DNA of 64,000 nt from XN24 sp035514535. Lineage in GTDB: Bacteria; Pseudomonadota; Gammaproteobacteria; Steroidobacterales; XN24. The DNA is taken from assembly GCA_035514535.1 (NCBI GenBank), contig DATKAZ010000042.1, forward strand, positions 28,916 to 92,915, written 5' to 3'. Made by a program: the position numbers and the translations under genes. Positions 23,948 through 31,521 of this stretch are shown here, piece after piece; the stretch's first letter is position 1, and every line of letters starts with the position of its first letter. The notes beneath the pieces are model-generated. The model did no database searches, was not told the origin of the DNA, and worked only from the letters and a program-made list of their open reading frames with translations.

Positions 23948-24061
23948 AATAAGGGGGCACAGCTCCTGCGGAGCAGCGTCCCCGATCCGGTCCCGCGGTC
24001 CAACCTTAATAAGGGGACACAGCTCCTGCGGAGCAATGTCCCCGATCCGGTCCCACGGCCC
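23948..24061. repeat. Two direct copies of the AATAAGGGG(A/G)CAC repeat, 60-bp period
   Basis: Two near-identical units begin at 23948 and 24008, exactly 60 bp apart. Each has a GGGGACA...TGTCCCC stem enclosing GCTCC-TGC-GGAGC, followed by GATCCGGTCCC. The second copy ends just before the comEC stop codon, so it may also end the comEC transcript. No T-run is present. Confidence 0.9.
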
Positions 24062-24067
24062 AGCAGG

Positions 24068-26374
24068 CTACAGGGCAACACAGTCTAGCCAGGCACGACA
24101 CGCCGCGGCGCGGCGCAAAACCGGTGGTACCGGACCGCGCGGGTCGAAGCGGAACACGATCTCGCCATGGCGTTCGGTCGAGAGCGGCAAGGCGCCGGCG
24201 CGCTGCCAGCGATGCACGACTTCCGTGGCGGGGAATCCCCACCGGTTGCGCCAGTTGGTGGAGAACACCGTCCACGCGGGGCGTGTCGCAGCCACCAGCG
24301 CGGCCCCCGAGGAGGTCCGACTGCCGTGATGGGGCGCGATCACCACGTCCACCGGCAGGCGCACGTGGGCGTTGAGCAGCGCCCGCTCGCCACGGGATTC
24401 GATATCGCCGGTCAATAGCGCGCGTCCGCCCGGCCCCTGGACAAGCAGGACGCAGGAGCCCTCGTTCTGGCCACCGCGAAAATCACCGGCGGGATGCAGG
24501 ACGCTGAAGCGCACGCCGTCCCAGGACCAGGCCAGCCCTGCGCGGCAGGGCCGGTAGCTTTCGCGCGGCACGCCGTTGCCGCCCCAGGCCGGCGTGTCCG
24601 GATACGCCGCGCGGACGGTGTCCGCGCCACCCAGGTGATCCGCGTGCCCGTGGCTGATGAACAGCGCATCGAGACGGCGCAGGCCGAGCGCGCGCAATGC
24701 GGGCACGACGGTCCACGCGGCAGCGTCGCCCCCCGGCCAGGCCGGTCCGGCGTCATACAGGACCGCGTGCCCGCGGGTTCGTACGAGCACCGCCAGGCCG
24801 TGGCCGATGTCGAAGACGCGCAGTTCGAACCCACCATGCGGCAACGGCGCCGGGCCCGCCAGCAGCATGGGCAGGAACAGCAGCGGCGCGATCGCGCGCC
24901 CGGGCGCAGGTCTCGGCAACAGGCACCAGCAGGCCCCCGTCACTGCAAACAGGAGCGCGATCTGGCTGGGTGCCGCCACGCCGCGCGACGCCAACGGCAG
25001 CGCCGCGACGCGATCGATGAAGGCGAGGGCCAGCAGCGTGGCCTCGGCGGCCAGCTTGAGCAGCCATTCCCCCGGCACAGGCAGGATCCAGCCCAGGACG
25101 ACCCCGGCGAGTGCCGGAGGCACCACCAGCACGCTGAACCAGGGCACGGCGAGCAGGTTGGCCAGCGGCGCCACCAGCGAGACCCGACCGAACCACACGA
25201 CCGTGCAGGCCAGCAGGCCCACGGCCAGCGCCGCCTGGATGCGCAGGATCGTCACGGCGCGCGCTACGGGCGCCCGGCGCGCGGCGACCGTCGCCAGGAT
25301 GGTCGCGGCCGCGCCGAAGGACAGCCAAAGGCCCGGATCGAGTACCGCCAGCGGGTCGGCGAAAAGCACCAGGCCGAGCGCGCCGCCGAGGGCCGCCGCC
25401 ACCGACCCGCCACGTCGTGCCACCAGGGCGGCCAGTCCGGCAGCGGTCATCAACACGGCCCGCCGGGCGGATACCGGCATGCCGGCGAGAACGCAATAGC
25501 CGACGGCGGTCGCGAGCGCCCCCAGAGCCGCCCAGTCCCGCGCGGGGCGGCGTCGCGCGGCGAGCCGTCGGCCCAGCGCCCCGCCGGCCAATCCTCCCGC
25601 GAGCGCCGCGAGGCCGACATGCAAGCCCGAGATCGCGAGCAGGTGGCCCGTGCCGGTGGCCGCCAGTGCTTCCCGGGTCGCAGCGTCCAGGCCGCCACGG
25701 AAGCCGAGCGTGATCGCAGTGAGGATCGCGGCCGCGCGGGGGTCGGCCACAGCGGCCGCGATGTGTGCGGCAGAGCGGCCGCGCAGGCGGAGCAACCGGT
25801 CTGCGTCGCCGGCCACCAGCTCCGCGGCATGGCTGCCGCTCGCGTAGCCGGTAGCACCGACCCGCTGGCGCAGCAGCCAGGCTTCACGGCTCGTGCTGCC
25901 GCTGTTCAAGACACCGCGTGGACGCTGCAGCTTCGCGCGAATGCGCCAGCGCTCACCCGGTCGCGGCGTTGCGCCGGGCTCGTACCAGGCGACGCGCGCG
26001 CGCGTCGGCAGCCCCCGCGGGGACTCGATGCGCACAGTGAGCAGCAGGCGGCGCGGCTCGCGGACGGGCAGATCCTCGATGACGCCCACGAACTCTACGT
26101 GAGCCGGCTCATGCGCAGGTTCCAGGCGATCGGACAGCGCCGCGCCCAGGGCCGTGCCTGCAAGCGCGAATCCCACGGCCAGGCCCGTGGAAAGCCGGTG
26201 GCCGGCGCGCCATGACCACAGACCCGCGATGGCCGCCGACGCGCACCACCAGGCCGGCGGCGCCGCGGCGAACTGCATGGCGGACCATGTACCCGCCAGC
26301 ATTCCGACGGCGACCGCCAGCATGGCGACGCCCGGCGTTGCTGCGCGATAATGATGCGAATGACGGCCAATCAT
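24068..26374 (-). CDS. comEC: DNA internalisation/competence protein ComEC/Rec2
   Basis: ComEC forms the inner-membrane channel for single-stranded DNA uptake. The 768-residue protein has an N-terminal DUF4131 region, then the multi-helix competence domain with the hallmark GTGHLLAISGLHVGLAA near residue 243. The C-terminal metallo-beta-lactamase-like domain has FISHGHADHLGGAD (HxHxDH). Full length and intact motifs suggest a working protein, though no pilus genes are in the window. The start is uncertain. The ATG at 26374 is only 5 bp from the divergent gene's ATG; an internal ATG at 26323 would leave room for promoters. Confidence 0.93.
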   Translation of the reverse strand: MIGRHSHHYRAATPGVAMLAVAVGMLAGTWSAMQFAAAPPAWWCASAAIAGLWSWRAGHRLSTGLAVGFALAGTALGAALSDRLEPAHEPAHVEFVGVIEDLPVREPRRLLLTVRIESPRGLPTRARVAWYEPGATPRPGERWRIRAKLQRPRGVLNSGSTSREAWLLRQRVGATGYASGSHAAELVAGDADRLLRLRGRSAAHIAAAVADPRAAAILTAITLGFRGGLDAATREALAATGTGHLLAISGLHVGLAALAGGLAGGALGRRLAARRRPARDWAALGALATAVGYCVLAGMPVSARRAVLMTAAGLAALVARRGGSVAAALGGALGLVLFADPLAVLDPGLWLSFGAAATILATVAARRAPVARAVTILRIQAALAVGLLACTVVWFGRVSLVAPLANLLAVPWFSVLVVPPALAGVVLGWILPVPGEWLLKLAAEATLLALAFIDRVAALPLASRGVAAPSQIALLFAVTGACWCLLPRPAPGRAIAPLLFLPMLLAGPAPLPHGGFELRVFDIGHGLAVLVRTRGHAVLYDAGPAWPGGDAAAWTVVPALRALGLRRLDALFISHGHADHLGGADTVRAAYPDTPAWGGNGVPRESYRPCRAGLAWSWDGVRFSVLHPAGDFRGGQNEGSCVLLVQGPGGRALLTGDIESRGERALLNAHVRLPVDVVIAPHHGSRTSSGAALVAATRPAWTVFSTNWRNRWGFPATEVVHRWQRAGALPLSTERHGEIVFRFDPRGPVPPVLRRAAACRAWLDCVAL

Positions 26375-26379
26375 TCATC

Positions 26380-26895
26380 ATGCCCCGCAAGTTCCTGAAC
26401 CGCGTGCTCCCGGCACGGGCTTACCTGCGGGAGCAATGGTTTCTGCGGCCGTTCGACGTGCTGCTGCACGACCCCGCGCTCTGGGCCACTCATCGTAAGA
26501 ACGTGCTGAAGGCGTTCGCACTGGGACTTTTCGCGTGTTTCCTGCCGTTTCCGGGCCAGACCGTGTTGACGGTGCTGATCGCCCTGTGGCTGCGCGTGAA
26601 TCTGCCGGTGACGATCGCGGCCTCGTGGATTGCCAACCCCGTCACGAGCGGCCCGCTGTATTACGCGTGTTACCGCCTGGGCTCGTGGCTGCTCGGCACG
26701 CCGCCGGGCCGGTTTCGCATCGAGTTCTCGTTCGATTGGCTCTGGTCGGAAATCGGCAGGATCTGGCAGCCGCTGATGCTCGGCTGCCTGGTGGCCGGCG
26801 TCGTCGTGACGGGTACGTCGGTATTCGTGCTGAACTGGATCTGGATCCGCGCCTCCCGGCGCCAGTTCCGGCACCGCCGCAGCCTGCGACCTTAG
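26380..26895 (+). CDS. DUF2062 membrane protein
   Basis: A 171-residue protein starting MPRKFLNRVLP, typical of DUF2062. It has two or three transmembrane segments: FALGLFACFLPFPGQTVLTVLIALWL, a short one around ANPVTSGPLYYACY, and PLMLGCLVAGVVVTGTSVFVL. The motif PFPGQ and the following NPVTSGP are characteristic. Function is unknown. It is divergent from comEC with almost no intergenic space and convergent with lolD, 32 bp from its end. Confidence 0.88.
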   Translation: MPRKFLNRVLPARAYLREQWFLRPFDVLLHDPALWATHRKNVLKAFALGLFACFLPFPGQTVLTVLIALWLRVNLPVTIAASWIANPVTSGPLYYACYRLGSWLLGTPPGRFRIEFSFDWLWSEIGRIWQPLMLGCLVAGVVVTGTSVFVLNWIWIRASRRQFRHRRSLRP

Positions 26896-26916
26896 GGCCT
26901 GTTCACACTTGGCCGA
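26895..26916. repeat. Single copy of the GGGCCTGTTCACACTTGGCCG repeat
   Basis: The sequence GGGCCTGTTCACACTTGGCC begins on the last base of the DUF2062 stop codon, in the 32-bp gap before the convergent lolD end. It is identical to one arm of the perfect palindrome at 30511-30554. On its own it forms no hairpin. Confidence 0.85.
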
Positions 26917-26927
26917 TACTGGGGCTG

Positions 26928-27614
26928 TCAGGCAGGTTGCAGCCTGCCGTCCACGAGTTCCAGCTTGCGTGCCATGCGGCCGGCGAGCGTGAGGTCATGC
27001 GTCACGACGACCAGCGCCGTGCCGAGTTCGCGGTTCAGTTCCAGCATCAGGTCGAAGACACGTTGCCCGGTGCGCCCGTCGAGGTTCCCGGTCGGCTCGT
27101 CGGCCAGCACGACGGCCGGCCGGGTGATCAGCGCCCGCGCCACCGCCGCTCGCTGACGTTCGCCGCCGGACAGCTTGGACGGCCGGTGCGACAGCCGCTC
27201 GGCGAGCCCGACGCGATCGAGCAGCGCCGCGGCCTGCCGCGATGCTTCCGCGACCGGCAGGCCGCGGATGAGCAGCGGCATCGCCACGTTCTCCAGCGCC
27301 GAGAATTCCGGCAACAGGTGATGGAACTGGTACACGAAGCCGATCGCCTCATTGCGCAACCGCCCGCGCTTGGCGTCGTCGAGACCGGACAACTCGTGCC
27401 CTTGCACGCTCACCGACCCCGCGGTCGGCAGGTCGAGGCCGCCGAGCAACTGCAGCAGGGTCGTCTTGCCCGAGCCGCTGGCGCCGACGATGGCGAGTCG
27501 ATCGCCGGGCGTCACGTCCAGCTCGACGCCGCTGAGGACTTCCACGACGTTGCCGCCCTCGACGAAACGCTTGGAGAGTCCCCGGCAGGAAAGGACGGGA
27601 GATTGCTCATTCAT
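26928..27614 (-). CDS. lolD: Lipoprotein-releasing ABC transporter ATPase LolD
   Basis: LolD powers release of outer-membrane lipoproteins to LolA. The 228-residue ATPase has Walker A GASGSGKTTLL, signature LSGGERQRAAVARAL and Walker B VVLADEPTGNLD. The motif YQFHHLLPEFSALENV is specific to the LolD/MacB-type family. The ATG at 27614 overlaps the end of the upstream permease gene by 8 bp. It is the last gene of the lol operon. Confidence 0.95.
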   Translation of the reverse strand: MNEQSPVLSCRGLSKRFVEGGNVVEVLSGVELDVTPGDRLAIVGASGSGKTTLLQLLGGLDLPTAGSVSVQGHELSGLDDAKRGRLRNEAIGFVYQFHHLLPEFSALENVAMPLLIRGLPVAEASRQAAALLDRVGLAERLSHRPSKLSGGERQRAAVARALITRPAVVLADEPTGNLDGRTGQRVFDLMLELNRELGTALVVVTHDLTLAGRMARKLELVDGRLQPA

Positions 27615-28854
27615 GCCGCAGGGCCTCCGCAGGCTGGCTGCGCGCGGCGCGCCATGCCGGATAGAGTGTGGACAGCACCGCCAGCACGAGGGCCGTGCCG
27701 CAAATGCGCAGCAAGTCACCTCCCCGCAGTTCGGCGGGCAGGTCGCTGATGAAATACACGTCTGCCGCCAGGAAGGTCGTGCCGAGCGCCGCCTCGAGCC
27801 CGTGGACGAGTTGCTCGATATTCAGGGCGAGCAAGGCACCGAGCGCGAGGCCGCCCAGTGTCCCGGCGACGCCGATCAGCGTGCCCTGGATCATGAACAC
27901 CACCATGATGCTCGCGGGTGACGCGCCGAGCGTGCGCAGGATGGCGATGTCGCCCTGCTTGTCCTTGACCACCATCACCAGCGTGGAGACGATGTTGAAG
28001 GCCGCGACCGCGACCACCAGCAGCAGGATGGTGAACATCATCTGCTTGGACAGCTGGATCGAGCGGAAAAAATTGACGTGCTGGCGCGTCCAGTCGCTGA
28101 CATAGAAACCGCCACCGACCGCCACGGCGACGCGGCGGGACACTTCGGGGGCGACGAACATGTCGCCCAGCGCCAGCCTGATGCCCGTCACCTTGTCTTC
28201 CATGCGCCACAGGCGCGCGGCGTCCTCGAGATGCACGAAGGCCAGGCCGCGGTCGAACTCGTACATGCCGGCCTCGAAGACGCCCGTCACCGTAAACCGG
28301 CGCATGCGCGGCACGAGCCCGGCCGGCGTGACGGTGCCCTGCGAAATGGCCAGCACGACCTGATCACCGGTGCCGACCTGCAACTCGCGTGCGAGGGCGC
28401 TGCCGAGCACGATATTCCAGCCGCCTGGCACGAGGTCCTCGAGGGCACCGCTGACGAGCTTGTCCGCCAGACCCGACACCCGCCGCTCCTCTGCCGGCAG
28501 GATGCCGCGCACGATCGTCCCGCTGACCTCCTCGCCCCGCAGCAGCATGGCTTCGCCGTTAATGAACGGTGCCGCCGCACTCACGTCCGCATCGCCTTCC
28601 GCCGTGTCGCGCACTTCCCGCCACGCCGTTAGGCCGTCACCGAAACTCTCCAGCGAGGCGTGCGAGGTCATCGCGAGAATGCGCGTCCGGAGTTCCGTCT
28701 CGAAACCGTTCATGACGGACAACACGACGATCAGCACGGCAACGCCGAGTGCAACGCCGAGGATCGAGATGCTGGAGATGAACGACACGAAGCGGTTGTG
28801 CGTGCGGGCGCGCAGGTAGCGTGCGCCGACGAACCACTGCCAGGACTTATTCAT
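27607..28854 (-). CDS. lolE: LolC/E-family lipoprotein-releasing permease (second copy)
   Basis: A 415-residue FtsX-fold permease with four transmembrane helices: one at residues 25-50 and three after about residue 275 (FTILLLVVAVAAFNIVSTLVMVV and following). A large periplasmic domain lies between. N-terminal FVSFISSISILGVALGVAVLI is typical. It starts at the ATG at 28854, overlapping the upstream paralogue by 8 bp. Two paralogues followed by lolD suggest a heteromeric LolC-LolE complex. Which paralogue is C and which is E cannot be settled by eye. Confidence 0.88.
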   Translation of the reverse strand: MNKSWQWFVGARYLRARTHNRFVSFISSISILGVALGVAVLIVVLSVMNGFETELRTRILAMTSHASLESFGDGLTAWREVRDTAEGDADVSAAAPFINGEAMLLRGEEVSGTIVRGILPAEERRVSGLADKLVSGALEDLVPGGWNIVLGSALARELQVGTGDQVVLAISQGTVTPAGLVPRMRRFTVTGVFEAGMYEFDRGLAFVHLEDAARLWRMEDKVTGIRLALGDMFVAPEVSRRVAVAVGGGFYVSDWTRQHVNFFRSIQLSKQMMFTILLLVVAVAAFNIVSTLVMVVKDKQGDIAILRTLGASPASIMVVFMIQGTLIGVAGTLGGLALGALLALNIEQLVHGLEAALGTTFLAADVYFISDLPAELRGGDLLRICGTALVLAVLSTLYPAWRAARSQPAEALRHE

Positions 28855-30094
28855 AGCGCAGCGCCTCGGCGGGCTCGGTGCGTGCGGCACGCAGCGACGG
28901 ATAGATCGTCGACAGCAGGCAGAGCACGAGCGCGATCGTCGCCACCATCACCACCTGCGGAATCCTGAGGTCCGACGGCAGGCGCGTGATGTAGTAGACC
29001 TCGGCCGGCAGCACGCTGAAGCCGAACAGCGATTCCAGCGCCGGCATCACCGTGCCGACGTGCAGGGCCAGCGGCACGCCGAGCAGCACACCCAGCAAGG
29101 TTCCCACGGCGCCGATCGCCGTTCCCTGCACGAGAAAGACCCGCATGACGCTCCCGGGGGCGAGCCCCATCGTTCGCAGGATGGCGATCTCCGTGCGCTT
29201 GTCGGTCACGACCATGACGAGGGTCGCCACGATGTTGAACGCCGCCACGGCCACCACCAGCGAAAGGATGATGGTCATCATGGTCTTCTCGATGCGGACC
29301 GCCCGGAAGTAGCTGGCGTTCTCTGCGGTCCAGTCGCGTGCCTCAAACCCCTCGCCGAGCTCGGCCGCGATCCGGCGCGAGATCTGCGGCGCCGCAAACA
29401 GGTCGACCATTTCCACGCGCACGCCGGAGACTTCGCCGGGGCGACCACGCGCGGCGGCCGCGTCCTCGATATGGGTCAGCGCCAGCACGCCGTCCTGCTC
29501 TTCCATGCCGACTTCGAACAGACCGACGACCGTGAATCGCCGCAGGCGCGGCACGAGGCGGGCCCCGGTCTCACCGCCGGTCGGCACGAGCAGCGTCAGC
29601 GGGTCGCCGATGCCGACTCTCAGGCGGGCGGCCAGCAGACGGCCCAGCACGAGGTGATCGCTGCCGGGTACCAGTTCGGCGAGCGAGCCGGCCACCAGCT
29701 GTTGCGCCACGCGCGACACGGCGCCCTCCTGCGTCGGATCGATGCCCCTGAGGAGTGTCCCCTTCAGCAGGCCGGCGTGCGCCAGCATGGCCTGCACCTC
29801 GACGAACGGCGCCGCGCCTGCCACGCCCGGAGTCGCCTCGATCCTGGCCAGCACCGGCTGCCAGTCGCGCAACCGCCCCCCGGGAGCGGTGACGACGGCG
29901 TGCGATGTCAGGTTGAGCAGCCGGCTGCGCAGTTCCTGTTCGAAGCCGTTCATCACCGACAGGACGACGATGAGCGCCGCGACGCCGACGGCAACCCCCA
30001 GCAGCGAGACCAGCGAGATGAACGACACGAAGCGGCTGGCCCGGCGGGCCCGCAGGTAGCGCAAGCCGATGTAGAGTTCGAGCGGGCGAAACAT
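28847..30094 (-). CDS. lolC: LolC/E-family lipoprotein-releasing permease (first copy)
   Basis: A 415-residue paralogue of the next gene with the same topology and the same length: N-terminal helix FVSFISLVSLLGVAVGVAALI, a periplasmic domain, then three helices from IILSLVVAVAAFNIVATLVMVV. Both proteins end in PAEALR(Y/H)E. It begins the lol operon (lolC-lolE-lolD), whose promoter must lie in the 94 bp shared with the divergent small exported protein. It may interact with the chaperone LolA through its periplasmic loop, as known for LolC. Confidence 0.88.
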   Translation of the reverse strand: MFRPLELYIGLRYLRARRASRFVSFISLVSLLGVAVGVAALIVVLSVMNGFEQELRSRLLNLTSHAVVTAPGGRLRDWQPVLARIEATPGVAGAAPFVEVQAMLAHAGLLKGTLLRGIDPTQEGAVSRVAQQLVAGSLAELVPGSDHLVLGRLLAARLRVGIGDPLTLLVPTGGETGARLVPRLRRFTVVGLFEVGMEEQDGVLALTHIEDAAAARGRPGEVSGVRVEMVDLFAAPQISRRIAAELGEGFEARDWTAENASYFRAVRIEKTMMTIILSLVVAVAAFNIVATLVMVVTDKRTEIAILRTMGLAPGSVMRVFLVQGTAIGAVGTLLGVLLGVPLALHVGTVMPALESLFGFSVLPAEVYYITRLPSDLRIPQVVMVATIALVLCLLSTIYPSLRAARTEPAEALRYE

Positions 30095-30188
30095 GGCCCG
30101 GCATTAGATCACAGGGGTGACGCAGATCGCATTTTTTCCGCGGCCGTCAATGGTATATTGTCCGGCGCCTATGGATCGGAGTGCCACC

Positions 30189-30485
30189 ATGTCCAAGACG
30201 CTGTATGCCCTCGCGACCGCTGCCCTGCTGGCGACCGTCCCGGCCGCGAATGCCGACGTGCTCATCATTGAGAAGCTCGCAGCGGCCAGTACCGAGATGC
30301 CGCCTCGCGGCCTCACCATGGACCGGGTGCAGGATCGTTTCGGCGCGCCCCGGAGCATCGCCGGCCCGGTCGGTGAACCGCCGATCACGCGCTGGGACTA
30401 TGACGGCTTCGTCGTGGTTTTCGAGCATCGCCACGTCATTCACAGCGTGGAGAAGCACGAGCGGGGACCCCGCCCGGCCTCCTGA
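30189..30485 (+). CDS. Small exported BamE/SmpA-like protein
   Basis: A 98-residue protein with a signal peptide (LYALATAALLATVPAANA). The mature domain contains RGLTMDRVQDRFGAP and TRWDYDGFVVVFEHRHVIHSV. This matches the BamE/SmpA-like fold (a G-x-P turn after a helix, then W-x-Y strands), but the protein lacks a lipobox. It is conserved as a hypothetical in gammaproteobacteria. TATATT at about 30151 could be its -10 box. It is divergent from lolC, and a perfect 44-bp palindrome follows the gene. Confidence 0.75.
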   Translation: MSKTLYALATAALLATVPAANADVLIIEKLAAASTEMPPRGLTMDRVQDRFGAPRSIAGPVGEPPITRWDYDGFVVVFEHRHVIHSVEKHERGPRPAS

Positions 30486-30510
30486 GCACAGTCCGCATCG
30501 GTTATCCTAG

Positions 30511-30554
30511 GGGCCTGTTCACACTTGGCCGACCGGCCAAGTGTGAACAGGCCC
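30511..30554. repeat. 44-bp perfect palindrome (21-bp arms, 2-nt centre)
   Basis: GGGCCTGTTCACACTTGGCCG at 30511-30531 is followed by AC and its exact inverse at 30534-30554. The arm also occurs singly at 26895 and, degenerated, at 13319. It follows the small exported gene and precedes aguB. It lacks a T-run, so it resembles a REP/BIME element more than an intrinsic terminator, although it could stop or stabilise the upstream transcript. Confidence 0.97.
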
Positions 30555-30605
30555 TAATAGGGTTCCGGCGATGCCGGGACCCTGTTTCGCTATGCGGGGA
30601 CCCCA

Positions 30606-31493
30606 ATGAGCACATCGAGCCTCAAGACAGCGCTGGTCCAGCACGCCGTCGGTCCGGACCTGGCCGCGACCCGCGCCGCCACCGAGCAGGGAATTCGCAG
30701 CGCCGCGGAGCACGGCGCGCGCCTCGTGCTGCTGCAGGAGCTGCACCAGAGCAGCTACTTCTGCCAGGTCGAGGATGCCGCAAATTTCGACCTGGCGGAG
30801 CCGATCCCGGGCCCCGGAACGGAGTGGCTCGGGGGCCTGGCCGGCGAACTGGCGGTGGTGATCGTCGGGTCGCTGTTCGAGCGCCGCGCGCCCGGGCTCT
30901 ACCACAACACCGCGGTCGTGCTCGAGGCCGACGGGTGCCTCGCCGGGCGCTATCGCAAGGCCCATATCCCGGATGACCCGGCCTATTACGAGAAGTTCTA
31001 CTTCACGCCCGGCGACGATGACCTTCGCCCCATAGACACCTCGGTGGGGAGGCTCGGTGTGCTCGTCTGCTGGGACCAGTGGTACCCGGAGGCGGCCCGC
31101 CTGATGACGCTCGCCGGGGCCGACATGTTGCTCTACCCGACCGCCATAGGCCGTTCGGCGGAGGATCCGGAGCCGGAGCAGCGCCGCCAGCAGGAGGCCT
31201 GGGAGATCGTCCAGCGCGGCCACGCCGTGGCGAACGGCCTGCCGGTGCTGGCTTGTAACAGGGTCGGTTTCGAGGCGGATCCCTCCGGGACGACCGCGGG
31301 GATCACCTTCTGGGGCAATAGTTTCGCCTGCGGCCCGCAGGGCGAGATCATCGCGCGCGCAGGCGACAAGGCCGAGACGCTGCTGGTGGAGCTGGACCTG
31401 GCGCGCTCCGAGCGGGTGCGCCGCATGTGGCCATTCCTGCGCGACCGGCGCATCGATGCCTACGGCGACCTGCAACGTCGTTACCGCGACTGA
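30606..31493 (+). CDS. aguB: N-carbamoylputrescine amidase
   Basis: AguB hydrolyses N-carbamoylputrescine to putrescine, CO2 and ammonia. The 295-residue nitrilase-fold enzyme has the triad Glu45 (LLQELHQSSYF), Lys118 (GRYRKAHIPD) and Cys155 (VLVCWDQWYPE). PAYYEKFYFTPG and NRVGFE are characteristic of AguB. The usual partner, agmatine deiminase (aguA), is not in the window. It stands between a palindrome and mfd, 28 bp upstream of mfd, and may be co-transcribed with it. Confidence 0.94.
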   Translation: MSTSSLKTALVQHAVGPDLAATRAATEQGIRSAAEHGARLVLLQELHQSSYFCQVEDAANFDLAEPIPGPGTEWLGGLAGELAVVIVGSLFERRAPGLYHNTAVVLEADGCLAGRYRKAHIPDDPAYYEKFYFTPGDDDLRPIDTSVGRLGVLVCWDQWYPEAARLMTLAGADMLLYPTAIGRSAEDPEPEQRRQQEAWEIVQRGHAVANGLPVLACNRVGFEADPSGTTAGITFWGNSFACGPQGEIIARAGDKAETLLVELDLARSERVRRMWPFLRDRRIDAYGDLQRRYRD

Positions 31494-31521
31494 CCGCTTT
31501 CCGAGGCCGCCGCCCCAAGCC

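Larger units (their letters stand above)
23583..24061. repeat. Nested inverted-repeat block between exbB and comEC
   Basis: No gene fits in the roughly 556 bp between exbB and comEC. Three copies of a 54-bp-class unit (AATAAGGGGACAC, a GCTCCTGCGGAGC hairpin, GTCCCGCGGTCC) occur. One is inverted at about 23583-23651, and two are direct at 23948-24001 and 24008-24061. Between the outer copies lie, from outside in, a 14-bp inverted repeat (23672-23685 with 23927-23940), two tight hairpins and a 13-bp inverted repeat (23745-23757 with 23854-23866). The arrangement is palindromic overall, like a composite REP/BIME or a MITE. Confidence 0.85.

Noticed and set aside
23650..24081. 143-residue minus-strand frame in the exbB-comEC gap
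   Set aside because: It is created by translating repeat copies (duplicated GTGSGTLLRRSC segments) and has no ribosome binding site or conserved domain.
30511..30554. Palindrome considered as an intrinsic terminator
   Set aside because: The stem is long and perfect, but neither side is followed by a T-run. Related single copies exist elsewhere, so a REP-like repeat fits better.
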